Shown: positions 44,585-54,455, counted from the stretch's first letter. The stretch: 64,000 nucleotides of DNA from JAFAZJ01 sp050183765 (GCA_050183765.1 JBFXAZ010000006.1:25988-89987); one strand, 5' to 3'. The notes: generated by a model not told the origin, from the letters alone. A program made the numbers and translations.

Positions 44585-44697
44585 GGCGGGCTCCGGTCGG
44601 GCGATGCGTCGTCGGCCGGACAATGGCCACAAAGCGGCGGTCATTCAAGGCACCGGCGGCGGGCTGTGTCGTTTCCAAGGCAGGGAGGGGTTTCGAC

Positions 44698-46152
44698 ATG
44701 GCGGATGCGGCTGACTCCGGCGTCACCGACAGGATCATCGAGACCGACATCCCGGCACGGCTCGATCGCCTGCCCTGGGGCCGCTTCCATACCCTGGTGG
44801 TGGTCGCGCTGGGCGTCACCTGGGCGCTGGACGGGCTGGAGGTGACCCTGGCCGGCACGCTGGCGGGCGCGCTCAAGGAAAGCCCCGTCCTGCAGTTCTC
44901 CAACACCCAGATCGGCCTGGCGAGCAGCTTCTATCTCGCCGGCGCGGTGCTCGGCGGCTTGTGCTTCGGATGGCTCACCGACGTGCTGGGCCGGCGCAAG
45001 CTGTTCTTCGTCACGCTCGCGCTCTACGTCGCGGCGACGGCGGCCACCGCGTTCTCGTGGGATTTCTGGAGCTTCGCCATCTTCCGCTTCCTCACCGGCG
45101 CCGGCATCGGCGGCGAGTACACCGCGATCAACTCGACGATCCAGGAGCTGATCCCGGCCCGCGTGCGCGGGCGCAGCGACCTGGCGATCAACGGCTGCTT
45201 CTGGCTGGGCGCGCTGGTCGGTGCCGGCGGGTCGTCGGTGGTGCTCGATCCGGCGCTCTTCGCGCCCGACCATGGCTGGCGCCTGGCCTTCGTGATCGGC
45301 GCGGTGCTGGGCCTGCTGATCCTGCTGATGCGGTTCTGGATTCCCGAAAGCCCGCGCTGGCTGGTGCTGCATGGCCGCGTCGCCGAGGCGCGCAAGATCG
45401 TCGACGACATCGAGGCCTCGGTCGTGGGACGCGGCCACCGCTTCGATCCGGCGCCGGTGCCCAAGCTCAGGCTCATGGCCCGCAAGCGCCTGCGGATCCG
45501 CGAAGTCGTGCACGTGCTGTTCGCCATGCATCGCCGGCGCGCCGTCGTCGGCCTGGTGCTGATGGCGGCGCAGGCCTTCTTCTACAACGCCATCTTCTTC
45601 ACCTATGCCCTCGTGCTGGCCGATTTCTACGACGTGCCGTCGCAGTCGGTCGGCCAGTACATCATCCCCTTCGCCGTCGGCAATCTGCTGGGCCCGCTGA
45701 TCCTCGGCCCGCTCTTCGATTCGGTGGGACGGCGCGTCATGGTCAGCCTGACCTACGCCGTATCGGGCGCGCTGCTGGCGGTGAGCGCCTGGCTGTTCTG
45801 GGCGGGATATCTCGACGCCACGACCCAGACCATCGCCTGGTCGGTGATCTTCTTCGTCGCCTCCGCGGCCGCCAGCTCGGCCTACCTCACCGTCTCCGAG
45901 ACCTTCCCGCTCGAGCTGCGCGCTGTGGCCATCGCGATCTTCTACGCCATCGGCACGGGTGTCGGCGGCGTCGCCGGCCCGGCGATCTTCGGCGCGCTGA
46001 TCGACACCGGCTCGCGTCCGCATCTCGCCTACGGCTACCTCGCCGGCGCCCTGCTGATGGTGGGCGCGGCGCTGGTGCAGTGGCGCTGGGGCGTCGCGGC
46101 GGAACGCCGCTCGCTGGAATCGGTGTGTCGCCCCTTGGCCGCAGTCGACTGA
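44698..46152 (+). CDS. MFS transporter
   Basis: 484 residues, twelve membrane segments. MFS signatures: GWLTDVLGRRKLFF (loop 2-3, G-x-L-x-D-x-x-G-R-R) and GAGIGGEYTAINSTIQELIPARVRGR after helix 4, with the second-half counterpart FDSVGRRVMV. This sugar- or aromatic-acid-porter-like subgroup imports organic acids or sugars. The ATG at 44698 follows GGGAGGGG. Preceded divergently by the oxidase gene; the class III aminotransferase follows 47 bases later in the same direction. Confidence 0.88.
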   Translation: MADAADSGVTDRIIETDIPARLDRLPWGRFHTLVVVALGVTWALDGLEVTLAGTLAGALKESPVLQFSNTQIGLASSFYLAGAVLGGLCFGWLTDVLGRRKLFFVTLALYVAATAATAFSWDFWSFAIFRFLTGAGIGGEYTAINSTIQELIPARVRGRSDLAINGCFWLGALVGAGGSSVVLDPALFAPDHGWRLAFVIGAVLGLLILLMRFWIPESPRWLVLHGRVAEARKIVDDIEASVVGRGHRFDPAPVPKLRLMARKRLRIREVVHVLFAMHRRRAVVGLVLMAAQAFFYNAIFFTYALVLADFYDVPSQSVGQYIIPFAVGNLLGPLILGPLFDSVGRRVMVSLTYAVSGALLAVSAWLFWAGYLDATTQTIAWSVIFFVASAAASSAYLTVSETFPLELRAVAIAIFYAIGTGVGGVAGPAIFGALIDTGSRPHLAYGYLAGALLMVGAALVQWRWGVAAERRSLESVCRPLAAVD

Positions 46153-46199
46153 CGCCCTACGGTGCGGCGACAGCATCCCCAGCCGCCGCGAGGATTTCC

Positions 46200-47519
46200 G
46201 TGAACCAGATTTCGCCCACCCTGCGCAACGAGCCCGAGGGCGTCAGCATCAACGCCTGGTCCTCGATCAAGGACACCTTCGGCTCGCCGCGGGTGACGCG
46301 CGCCGAGGGCGTCTACTTCTACGACGATTCCGGCAAGCGCTGGCTCGACTTCACCGCCCAGCTCTTCAACGTCAACCTCGGCCACCAGGACCGCCGCATC
46401 GTCGATGCCATCAAGGCGCAGGCCGAGAAGCTGTGCTTCATCTCGCCGTTCTATCGCAACGAGCCGCGCGAGGAGCTGTCGCGCCTGCTGGCGACGGTGA
46501 CGCCGGGCGATCTCAACACCTTCTTCTTCATGAACTCCGGCACCGAGGCCAACGAGGCGGCGCTGACCTTCGCGCGCATGGTCACCGGCCGGCCCAAGGT
46601 GATGTCGCGCTACCGCTCCTATCACGGCACCGGGCTCACCACGCTGGGCGTGTCAGGGGATCCGCGTCGCGGCGCCAGCGCCAACAATTTCGCCAGCTCG
46701 GTGAAGTTCCCCAACCCGTACTGCTATCGCTGCACCTTCAAGCAGACCTATCCGTCCTGCGGCGTGGTGTGCGCCACCAGCATCGAGGAGCAGATCCTCG
46801 CCGAGGGGCCCGACACGATCGCGGCGATGATCTTCGAGCCGATCACCGGCGGCAACGGGCCGATCATCGCGCCGCCGGAGTACTACAGGATCCTCCGCGA
46901 TCTGTGCGACAGGTACGGCATCCTGATGATCGCCGACGAGGTGATCAACGGCTTCGGCCGCACCGGCAAGTGGTTCGCCATGCAGCACTACGACGTCGTG
47001 CCCGACATGATGACCGTGTCCAAGGGCATCAATGGCGGCGTGCTGCCGCTGGGCGCGGTGATGATGAGCGACGCCATCGCGCAGAAATTTTCCGACCGCA
47101 GCGTCGCCATCGGCTCGACACAGACCGGCAATCCGCTGTCCTGTGCCGCCGGTGTCGCGGCGATCGCCGCGATGATCGAGGACAAGGTCGTCGATCACGC
47201 CGCGAGCCTCGGCGTCTACTTGATGCGCCGGCTGAAGGAACTGGAGGCGAAGCACCGCCTGGTCGGCGAGGTGCGCGGCCTGGGCCTGCTGGCGACGCTG
47301 GAGCTGGTGAAGGACCGCGCCACGCGAGAGCCGCTGGTGCAGTGGAACGCGCCCGATCCGCTGGTCGGCCGCATCAAGGCGCTGTTCAACGAGCGGGGCG
47401 TGCAGATCCACGTGCGCTCCAACCAGATCGTGATCTCCCCGCCGCTCACCATCACCGAGGCGCAGCTCGAGGACGGGCTCAAGGCCGTCGACGAGGTGCT
47501 GGGCATTCTCGAGGCGTAG
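46200..47519 (+). CDS. class III aminotransferase
   Basis: 439 residues, PLP-dependent. FFFMNSGTEANEAAL (about residues 103-117), YRSYHGTG, MIFEPITGGNGPIIAP, IADEVINGFGRTGKWF, and the PLP lysine in MTVSKGINGGVLPLGA (about residue 281). Resembles the omega-amino acid:pyruvate or taurine/beta-alanine type. Contains a CYRC...CGVVC cysteine group in the middle. GTG start at 46200 after CGAGG. Following a transporter in the same direction, it may act on the imported amine or amino acid, by inference. Confidence 0.88.
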   Translation: MNQISPTLRNEPEGVSINAWSSIKDTFGSPRVTRAEGVYFYDDSGKRWLDFTAQLFNVNLGHQDRRIVDAIKAQAEKLCFISPFYRNEPREELSRLLATVTPGDLNTFFFMNSGTEANEAALTFARMVTGRPKVMSRYRSYHGTGLTTLGVSGDPRRGASANNFASSVKFPNPYCYRCTFKQTYPSCGVVCATSIEEQILAEGPDTIAAMIFEPITGGNGPIIAPPEYYRILRDLCDRYGILMIADEVINGFGRTGKWFAMQHYDVVPDMMTVSKGINGGVLPLGAVMMSDAIAQKFSDRSVAIGSTQTGNPLSCAAGVAAIAAMIEDKVVDHAASLGVYLMRRLKELEAKHRLVGEVRGLGLLATLELVKDRATREPLVQWNAPDPLVGRIKALFNERGVQIHVRSNQIVISPPLTITEAQLEDGLKAVDEVLGILEA

Positions 47520-47526
47520 TCGCCAT

Positions 47527-47682
47527 TTCCCTTCTCCCTGCGAAGGCGGGGAGAAGGTGCCCGAAGGGCGGATGAGGGGCTTAGCGGCACCTCAACAACG
47601 ACAGCGTGTGAGGTTGTGCGGAAGCCCCTCATCCGCCTCGCAGGCGCTCGGCACCTTCTCCCCGCCTTCGCGGGGAGAAGAG
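47527..47682. repeat. interspersed palindromic repeat, family R, copy 3
   Basis: Same architecture as 14124 and 16464 (hairpin ends, GGTGCCCGAAGGGCGG, ATGAGGGGC, complementary right side). Begins 8 bases after the aminotransferase stop. Confidence 0.85.
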
Positions 47683-47736
47683 CGGGATATTCCTGTGCTA
47701 CATACCGGCGCCGATCAGACCAACCGAGGGACCGTC

Positions 47737-48627
47737 ATGACCATCCGCTTCGACAACCGCGTCGCCATCGTCACCGGTGCGGGCAACGGCCTGGGCCGTG
47801 CGCATGCGCTGCTGCTGGCCAGCCGGGGCGCGAAGGTGGTGGTCAACGATCCGGGTGGCGCGCGCGACGGACGCGGCGGCGATCACGCGGCGGCCGACAA
47901 GGTCGTGGCCGAGATCAAGGCGGCCGGCGGCCAGGCGGTGCCGAACTACGACAGCGTCGCCGACAAGGCCGGCGCCAAGAACATCGTGCAGACCGCGGTC
48001 GATGCCTTCGGCACGCTCGACATCGTCGTCAACAACGCCGGCATCCTGCGCGACAAGTCGTTCCCCAACATGACGATGGAGGATTTCGACTTCGTCGTGC
48101 AGGTGCACTTCCTCGGCAGCGCCTACGTCACCCACGCCGCCTGGCCGATCCTGCGCGAGAAAGCCTATGGCCGCGTCGTCGTGACCTCGTCGAATTCCGG
48201 GATCTACGGCAATTTCGGCCAGACCAACTACGCCGGCGCCAAGCTGGCGTTGGTCGGCTTCGTCAACGCGCTGCGCCTGGAAGGCCAGAAGTACAACATC
48301 ATGGTCAACGCGCTGGCCCCGGTCGCCGGCACACGCATGACCGAGGACCTGATGACGCCCGAGGTGCTGGCGAAGATGAAGCCGGAATTCGTCTCGCCGA
48401 TGGTCGCCTATCTGTGCAGCGAGCAGTGCCAGCACACCGGCGATATCTGGGCCGCCGGCGCCGGGTATTTCTCGCGCATCGAGTATCGCGAGGGGCCGGG
48501 TGTGCGCCTGGGGCCGCAGGCCACGGTCGACGACGTCGCCGCCAACATCGAGAAGATCGCCGACCTCTCGACCAATGTGCGCTATCGCACCTCGACCGAG
48601 GAGGTCCAGGCGGTGCTGGGTGCCTGA
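47737..48627 (+). CDS. short-chain dehydrogenase, (3R)-hydroxyacyl-CoA dehydrogenase-like
   Basis: 296 residues of the SDR superfamily, close to the first domain of peroxisomal multifunctional enzyme type 2: VAIVTGAGNGLGRAHALLLASRGAKVVVND (TGxxxGxG), DIVVNNAGILRDKSF (NNAG), and the catalytic SSNSGIYGNFGQTNYAGAK (Ser, Tyr, Lys). NAD(P)-dependent oxidation of 3-hydroxyacyl-CoA or similar. GAGGGA precedes the ATG. Its last 8 bases overlap the cyclase gene. Confidence 0.9.
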   Translation: MTIRFDNRVAIVTGAGNGLGRAHALLLASRGAKVVVNDPGGARDGRGGDHAAADKVVAEIKAAGGQAVPNYDSVADKAGAKNIVQTAVDAFGTLDIVVNNAGILRDKSFPNMTMEDFDFVVQVHFLGSAYVTHAAWPILREKAYGRVVVTSSNSGIYGNFGQTNYAGAKLALVGFVNALRLEGQKYNIMVNALAPVAGTRMTEDLMTPEVLAKMKPEFVSPMVAYLCSEQCQHTGDIWAAGAGYFSRIEYREGPGVRLGPQATVDDVAANIEKIADLSTNVRYRTSTEEVQAVLGA

Positions 48628-49810
48628 TTCGGGCCGCCCGCCGGACTGGGATCTCGCGCCGGTCGTCGACTGGCTGGCGCGCGAAGGCCGGCTGCTGCCC
48701 GATGTCGTGCCGCTGGTCGATGCGCTGGGTGCGCGCCTGGTTGAAGCGGGCGCGCCGCTGTGGCGCATGACCGTCGGCCTGCAGACGATCCATCCGCAGC
48801 TGCGCGGGATGGGCACGGTCTGGCGCCGCGACCGGCCGGCCTACGAGCAGGGCAGGCCGCACGGCATCGAGACCTCGCCAGCCTTCATCGGCAGCCCGAT
48901 GCACGAGCTGGTCGTGACCGGCAGGCCGGTACGCTACCGGCTCGACCGGCTGACGGAACAGAATCATCCGGTGCTCCACGAGGTCGCCGCCGAAGGCGGC
49001 CGCGACTACTACGCGCTGTCGGTGGCGGTGGCGCATGGCCGCTGGCCGGCGCTGACCTTCTCGACCGACCGCGTCGAAGGCTTCAGCGAATTGGATCTGG
49101 CCAAGTTCACCACGCTGTCCGACCACCTGGCGCCGGTGCTCGAAGCCCATCTGCACTACCGCGTCTCCACGACGTTGCTGGAGACCTATCTCGGCCGCGA
49201 GACCGGGCGGCGCATCCTTGATGGCCGGATCCGTCGCGGCGACGGCGAGCAGATCAACGCCGTGCTGTGGTTCTCCGATCTGCGCGGCTTCACCGCGCTC
49301 AACGAGCGGCTGCCGGCGGCCGAGATGCTGGAGCTGCTCAACAGCTATTTCGAGACCGTGGGCAACGCGCTGACGCGGCACGGCGGCGAGATCCTGAAAT
49401 TCATCGGCGACGGCGTGATGGCGATCTTCCCGGTGATCGATGCCGGCTTCCTGCCCGATATCACCGGCGGTGCCTACGACGCGGCGCGCGAGGCGCATGC
49501 CGAGTTCGCCGAGATCAACTACGGTCGCGCCGAGGCCGGCCGCCCGGCGATCCGCTTCGGCGTCGGCCTGCACGTCGGCATGGTGACCTTCGGCAATATC
49601 GGCACGCGCGAGCGGCTCGACTTCACGGTGATCGGCCCCGCGGTCAATCGCTGCGCGCGGATGGAAGGCATGACCAAGGCGCTGGGCGTCTCGACCATCG
49701 CCTCGGCCGAGTTCAACGAGGTCTGTCCGCGGCCCCTGCGGCCGCTCGGACCGCATCGCCTGCGCGGCGTGCCGCGCCGGGTCGAGCTCTACGCGCCGGA
49801 ATGGGCCTGA
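48620..49810 (+). CDS. class III adenylate/guanylate cyclase-domain protein
   Basis: 396 residues. The N-terminal half (1-200) is unrecognised (LAPVVDWLAREGRLLPDVVPLVDALGARL, STDRVEGFSELD) and looks like the sensor region seen in soil alphaproteobacterial cyclases. The catalytic domain at about 210-390 has VLWFSDLRGFTALNERLP (metal Asp), GGEILKFIGDGVMAIFP (second Asp) and GLHVGMVTFGNIGTRERLDFTVIGPAVNRCARM. Makes cyclic AMP or GMP. GTG start at 48620, inside the SDR gene by 8 bases, so the two are translationally coupled; functional link unknown. Confidence 0.87.
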   Translation: MPDSGRPPDWDLAPVVDWLAREGRLLPDVVPLVDALGARLVEAGAPLWRMTVGLQTIHPQLRGMGTVWRRDRPAYEQGRPHGIETSPAFIGSPMHELVVTGRPVRYRLDRLTEQNHPVLHEVAAEGGRDYYALSVAVAHGRWPALTFSTDRVEGFSELDLAKFTTLSDHLAPVLEAHLHYRVSTTLLETYLGRETGRRILDGRIRRGDGEQINAVLWFSDLRGFTALNERLPAAEMLELLNSYFETVGNALTRHGGEILKFIGDGVMAIFPVIDAGFLPDITGGAYDAAREAHAEFAEINYGRAEAGRPAIRFGVGLHVGMVTFGNIGTRERLDFTVIGPAVNRCARMEGMTKALGVSTIASAEFNEVCPRPLRPLGPHRLRGVPRRVELYAPEWA

Positions 49811-49843
49811 GCTTCCGCGCGGCGGAAGCGGGTTTCCCTGCGA

Positions 49844-49871
49844 TTGCGTGACCGGCGCACGGCCCTATACT
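49844..49871 (+). promoter_or_regulatory. promoter of the HxlR gene, leaderless
   Basis: -35 TTGCGT (49844-49849), 16-base spacer, -10 TATACT (49866-49871), seven bases before the ATG at 49879. Transcription would start at or beside the start codon. Confidence 0.6.
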
Positions 49872-49878
49872 CGCGGAC

Positions 49879-50403
49879 ATGCGCAGAACGTCCTACGGCC
49901 ACATGAACTGCTCGATCGCCGCGGCGCTCGACATCGTCGGCGAGCCGTGGACCTTCCTGATCGTGCGCGACGCGCTCTACGGCGTGCGCCGCTTCGACGA
50001 CTTCCAGGCCAATCTCGGTATCGCGCGCAACGTGCTGACGGCGCGGCTCAAGCGGCTGGTCGAGGCCGGCGTGTTTCGCCGCGTCGCCTACCAGCAGCGG
50101 CCGGTGCGCTACGAGTACCGCCTGAGCGAAAAGGGCGCGGCGCTGTTTCCCATCATCATCGGCCTGAAGGAATGGGGCGACCGCTTCGGCGCCGCGGCCG
50201 AGGACGGCCGGCCGATGGAGCTGGAGGACGCCGCCAATGGCCATCGCGTCGAGCCGGCGCTGGTCGATCTGCGCACCGGCCGCAAGCTCGACCTGATGGG
50301 CGTGCGCGCCGTGGCCGGGGAAGGTGCCACGGCGGAAACGCGGCGTTTTTTCGAGCGCATTGCCTTCGAACGCGCCACCACGAGGCGTGTCGCGCGCTCG
50401 TGA
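49879..50403 (+). CDS. HxlR-family transcriptional regulator
   Basis: 174 residues. Winged helix with MNCSIAAALDIVGEPWTFLIVRDALYGVRRFDDFQANLGIARNVLTARLKRL, as in HxlR/YodB regulators (the C-S near the start is the conserved cysteine site). The C-terminal extension of about 70 residues (EPALVDLRTGRKLDLMGVRAV) is common in alphaproteobacterial members. Target genes unknown; it stands alone between the cyclase gene and the large AsmA-like gene. Confidence 0.9.
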   Translation: MRRTSYGHMNCSIAAALDIVGEPWTFLIVRDALYGVRRFDDFQANLGIARNVLTARLKRLVEAGVFRRVAYQQRPVRYEYRLSEKGAALFPIIIGLKEWGDRFGAAAEDGRPMELEDAANGHRVEPALVDLRTGRKLDLMGVRAVAGEGATAETRRFFERIAFERATTRRVARS

Positions 50404-50490
50404 TCCGGTCCCGGTTGACGGGCAGGAGCGCTTGGGTTCGTAGTCTCCAGGGTTTTGTGTCGCGCCCGGAGACGTGACGTTGGGGGACGG

Positions 50491-53400
50491 ATGCGGTCGC
50501 TCCGAACGCTGCTGGTGGTCCTGATCGGCTTGCCGCTTGTGTTGGTGGTGACACTCGCGGCGTTCCTGCCGTTCGTCTCCTGGCATCTGACCAACGACCA
50601 TGATCGGCGCGCCTGGGTCGCGGCCTGGATCAGCGTCTTCACCGACGGCGACGTCGATCTCACCGGCCCCGTCGTGGCGCGGGTCTTTCCCAGGCCGGAG
50701 TTCATCCTGTCGGGTGCGCGGCTGGAGGTCGACCGCCATGGCGTGCACACGGTCGTCGCCGTCGACGGCGCGCGGCTCGCGGCGAGCCTGGATGGACTCG
50801 ACCTGGGTTGGACGCTGGTGCTGCACCAACCGGATATCAGGATCGGCACTGGTCGTTCGGACGACGTGCCGGGCGAGATGGCGACCGCCCGCAAGGTCTT
50901 CGAGGGCCTGCGTATCCAGCCCTCGCTGTGCGCCTGGATGCCCGGTCGTCTCGAGCTCGACGGTGGCCGCGTCTCCGCCGGCGGCTTCGGCATCGACCTC
51001 GACCGGGTCGTGGTCGATCTCGCCTCGGGCGAGAACGTGCTGGAGGTGCGCGGCGTCGAGCGCCGCTCGCGCCGGCCGCTTCTGGCGCGCGGCCGGCGCG
51101 CCTCGGTCGACAGCGACGCGGTGTCCGGTGTCGTCGAGTTCAACCTGATGGGTGCCGAGGTCGAGGTCGGCTTCACCATGCGCGACCTGCTCGGGCCGGG
51201 CGGCGCCCGCGGCTGCTGGCCCGGCCGGCTCGAGGCCAAGGTGAAGGTCACGGCCGACGATCCGGGCGAGGTCTGGGCGGCCACCGTGCGCGCCGTCACG
51301 CCGCCCGGCACGAGCGCACCGTCCGAGACGCCGCGCGCCCGTCCCGCGCAGCCCGACCACAAGGCGCCGCGGCTGACGGGCGGCGCGACGCTGGACATCG
51401 CGCTGCGCGATGGCGGCGACCGTCCGCCGGTGCGCATCCGGGATCTGCGGATGCGCGTCGATTCCGTCGACCTGCTGTCGCTGAACGAGTCGCGCGTCGA
51501 CGTCGGCACCATCGGCGCCGCGCCGCCGCCGGGTCCGACCGGCGACGGCGAGTATCTCGCGGCGATCCTGCGCGAGGTCGAAGGCCGGCTGCGCCAACTG
51601 GTATCCTCGGTGCAGCGCGTGCACACATGGGAGGCGCCGGTCAGCGGCGTGGCCGATCGCCTCGATGCCGCGCGGCGCGCCATCGAGCTGACCTCGCCCG
51701 CCGAGCTGCGCATCGACCGCGCCACCCTGCTGGGTGCACAGTTCACCGACGCGACATTGCGAGTCGGGCCGCCCGCGCTGGCGCGCCCCGGCATCTGCGT
51801 CGGCGGCGCGCCGCTGCAGCTGGAGATCGGCCGCGCGCGCATCGGCGCCTGGGAGGCGCCGCTGGTGATGGCCGCGACCGTCGACTACGACCGCGCCACG
51901 CACAGGCTCGACAGCGAGTTCTGCGCGCTGGGCTTCGGCTCCGGCCGGCAGGAGGCGGCGATCGTCGGCAAGCTCGCCTTCCATCGCTCCGGCAGGCGCA
52001 GCGGCATCCCCGGGCAGCGCGTCGCGCTGGAGATCGACGGCGTGCTGCCGCGCATCGACCGGGTCGCCGCGCGCCTGCGCCAGCCCAACGAGGGCGCGCT
52101 CGACGCGTCGGCCTTCAGCCACGTCTTCAAGCTATCGGCCTCGGCGATCTCGCGCCTCGACAACGCGGGGCGCGACGACGAGGTGCTCGTCGTCATGCGC
52201 GAGCTGCGGATCGACAATTTCGCCCTGCGTGCGCGGCTGCGCGCACCCAAGGGCGGCGTGGCGTCGCTTACCGTCGAGCCGGTGCGCGGCGAGCGGGTCG
52301 TCGATGCGACCGACCTGCTGAGCTGGCTCGACATCCATCCGACCAGTGTCCAGGCGCCGGAACAGCGCGTGCCGCGCATGCCGCTGTCGGGCCGCTGCGC
52401 GCGGCCGCGGGCGCCGCCGGAGGACGTGATCCTGTCGGGCTCGGTGGAGTTGCCGCGGATGAAGTTCGGCGCCGGCGTCCTCGAGCACGTCTCGCTCGAC
52501 CTCCACCTCGGCGCCAACGGTCTGGCGCTCGACGACATCCGGCTGGAGTCGCCCGGCGGCGTGCGCATGGCGGGCGACGTGCGCGCCTTCACGCGGCCCG
52601 GTGCGCTGGCGACCAGCCTCGATGGCTGCCTCGACATCGGCATGCGCGCGCCGCTGCGCGTGGTCGAGTGGGCCGTGGGCGCCGAGCTGCTGTCGCAAGA
52701 CGCGCCGCTGGCGCGTCTCCTGACGCTCAGCCGCGCCACCGACCTGTCCGGCACGCTGATCCTGACGCGCCACTCCAGCGGCGATGTCGAGGCGCAGTTG
52801 ATCGGGATCGAGGCGTCGATCGCCGGCCAGCGCGGAGCCGCGCGGCTGTCGGGCACGATGCAGCGCGACCACGCCACCGGGCGCGTGCGCCTGGTCGATG
52901 GCCGCATCGACCTGCCGACCGTCGACGCGGCGCTGGCCTGGCGCCTATACGCCATCCTCGACGGGCGATCCGCCGCCGTGGCGCCGCGCGAGCTCGCCGG
53001 CCGGCGGGTCTCGATCGCCGGCGGCACGCTCGATGTCGAGTTCACCCAGGGCGCGCCGCGATCGGTCCTGCTGCGCGCCGCCAGCCTCGGGCTGCATCCC
53101 GTCGACCTGCGCGATGTGCAGTTCACGACCCTGCCGGGCGGCACCTTCGAGGCCAAGGCGCGGCTCGGCAAGGCTGACGCCGCGCAGTTCTCCGGCATCT
53201 ACGACGCGCTCGTCGCCGCCTTCGGCGCGCCGGCCGCGAAAGGCGCCGGGGCGATGCACGGGGTGATCGATGTCGTCGGCGAGAACCTGTCGGTCCCGGT
53301 CAGCTATCTCGGCGCGGTTTCCGCCAGGCCCGAGGATCGCGTCGAGGTCGCGCAATACTCGCTGCGCGCCGAGCTGCGCGACGGCGGCGTGACGGTCGAT

Positions 53401-54198
53401 CGGCTGCAGGGCGCCTTCGACTTCAGGCGCATCGGGCGCGACACGCCCTGCGCGATCGACGCCGACGATCGGCGCGAGCTGCGCACGGCGTTCCGCACGG
53501 ACGACGCGCGCGGCGGCCGCTTCGTCGTCCGGGCGAAGATCCTGCCCGACGCCGGCCGGCGCTGGAACGTCAGCCTCGACGTCGCCCTGACCTGCGTCGC
53601 GCCGCTCGACCTGCGCTACATGCTCACCGGCCTGCGCGACATCGCGCCGGATCTGCCGGCGATGGAAGGGCGGGTCGGCTTCCTGCGCATGAAGCTCGCC
53701 GGCCCGCTCGATGACGGCGGCTTCGTGCTGCGCGAGCTGAAGGGCGAGGGGCGCTTCGAGGCGCTGATCGCGCTCAAGGGCGGCGTGGCGTCCTACGCCG
53801 GCATCTTCGCGCTCGACGAGCTCGACGACCGGGGGCTGACCTTCCGCGGCAGGCTGGGCCTCGACGGCGGCCGTCTGCGCAGCGCCGACGGTCCCCTGGT
53901 CGCCGTCGGCGGCGGCGCGACGCTGTCGGTCAACATGATCGTCGACCTGGTGAGCGACTGCATCACCGCCGCGGCCAACGTGCGCTCGCATCGCGAGGTC
54001 GATTCGCGGCCGGGATTCGACCAGTACTTCCAGGTCGAATGGCTGCGCGAGATCCGCTGGGAGAAGTACGAGCGGCGCGAGCTCAGGTCATTCAAGCCGT
54101 TCAAGGCGAGCGATACCTGCCCGGGACCGCCCGGCTGGCCGCCGCTGCCCGAACTCGTGAAGCGGCCGCGCGGCGGCTGGCGCACGATCCGGCAATAG
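50491..54198 (+). CDS. large AsmA/TamB-like envelope protein
   Basis: 1235 residues: one N-terminal membrane helix (LLVVLIGLPLVLVVTLAAFLPF), then a long periplasmic region of repetitive beta-rich sequence with short amphipathic strands and motifs such as GRLELDGGRVSAGGF, LRIDRATLLGAQFTDATLRV and GTLILTRHSSGDVEAQL. This matches the bridge-like lipid-transfer proteins of the AsmA group in length and pattern, though it is divergent. It probably conducts phospholipid between inner and outer membranes. Rightmost end is Pro/Arg-rich. A second AsmA-like gene follows at 54456. Confidence 0.7.
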   Translation: MRSLRTLLVVLIGLPLVLVVTLAAFLPFVSWHLTNDHDRRAWVAAWISVFTDGDVDLTGPVVARVFPRPEFILSGARLEVDRHGVHTVVAVDGARLAASLDGLDLGWTLVLHQPDIRIGTGRSDDVPGEMATARKVFEGLRIQPSLCAWMPGRLELDGGRVSAGGFGIDLDRVVVDLASGENVLEVRGVERRSRRPLLARGRRASVDSDAVSGVVEFNLMGAEVEVGFTMRDLLGPGGARGCWPGRLEAKVKVTADDPGEVWAATVRAVTPPGTSAPSETPRARPAQPDHKAPRLTGGATLDIALRDGGDRPPVRIRDLRMRVDSVDLLSLNESRVDVGTIGAAPPPGPTGDGEYLAAILREVEGRLRQLVSSVQRVHTWEAPVSGVADRLDAARRAIELTSPAELRIDRATLLGAQFTDATLRVGPPALARPGICVGGAPLQLEIGRARIGAWEAPLVMAATVDYDRATHRLDSEFCALGFGSGRQEAAIVGKLAFHRSGRRSGIPGQRVALEIDGVLPRIDRVAARLRQPNEGALDASAFSHVFKLSASAISRLDNAGRDDEVLVVMRELRIDNFALRARLRAPKGGVASLTVEPVRGERVVDATDLLSWLDIHPTSVQAPEQRVPRMPLSGRCARPRAPPEDVILSGSVELPRMKFGAGVLEHVSLDLHLGANGLALDDIRLESPGGVRMAGDVRAFTRPGALATSLDGCLDIGMRAPLRVVEWAVGAELLSQDAPLARLLTLSRATDLSGTLILTRHSSGDVEAQLIGIEASIAGQRGAARLSGTMQRDHATGRVRLVDGRIDLPTVDAALAWRLYAILDGRSAAVAPRELAGRRVSIAGGTLDVEFTQGAPRSVLLRAASLGLHPVDLRDVQFTTLPGGTFEAKARLGKADAAQFSGIYDALVAAFGAPAAKGAGAMHGVIDVVGENLSVPVSYLGAVSARPEDRVEVAQYSLRAELRDGGVTVDRLQGAFDFRRIGRDTPCAIDADDRRELRTAFRTDDARGGRFVVRAKILPDAGRRWNVSLDVALTCVAPLDLRYMLTGLRDIAPDLPAMEGRVGFLRMKLAGPLDDGGFVLRELKGEGRFEALIALKGGVASYAGIFALDELDDRGLTFRGRLGLDGGRLRSADGPLVAVGGGATLSVNMIVDLVSDCITAAANVRSHREVDSRPGFDQYFQVEWLREIRWEKYERRELRSFKPFKASDTCPGPPGWPPLPELVKRPRGGWRTIRQ

Positions 54199-54207
54199 GC
54201 CGCGGGC

Positions 54208-54396
54208 TCACGACGGCGTGTCGTCGTCCCTGAGGTGGGCGGCATGCTCGCGCCGCGCGCGTTCCTCCTCCAGCCGGCTGGCGCGCTTCTCGGCGCCGCT
54301 GCGGCCGTGCACCGCGCGATTGGCGGCGGCCTGCGCCTCGCGCTCGCGGCGCGCCTTTTCCTTGCGTGCGCGCCTGAGGTTGACGATATCGGCCAT
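54208..54396 (-). CDS. DUF4169 family protein
   Basis: 62 residues, highly charged and helical: MADIVNLRRARKEKARRERE, AAANRAVHGRSGAEKRAS, LEEERARREHAAHLRD. Matches DUF4169, a small alphaproteobacterial family usually found beside fumC and a ribbon-helix-helix gene. Here those two genes lie 3.3 kb to the right, beyond an AsmA gene in the opposite orientation, so the cluster seems to have been interrupted. Function unknown. Confidence 0.87.
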   Translation of the reverse strand: MADIVNLRRARKEKARREREAQAAANRAVHGRSGAEKRASRLEEERARREHAAHLRDDDTPS

Positions 54397-54455
54397 GTCG
54401 CATTCTCGCCCCGTTCCTCGCTTCTGATAAGGGTGAATTCGTGCAGGGAGGCGGC

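Noticed and set aside
50491..54198. Frameshifted or fused gene because of the unusual length
   Set aside because: The frame is continuous, with one N-terminal membrane helix and uniform beta-rich pattern; such lengths are normal for AsmA/TamB-type proteins.
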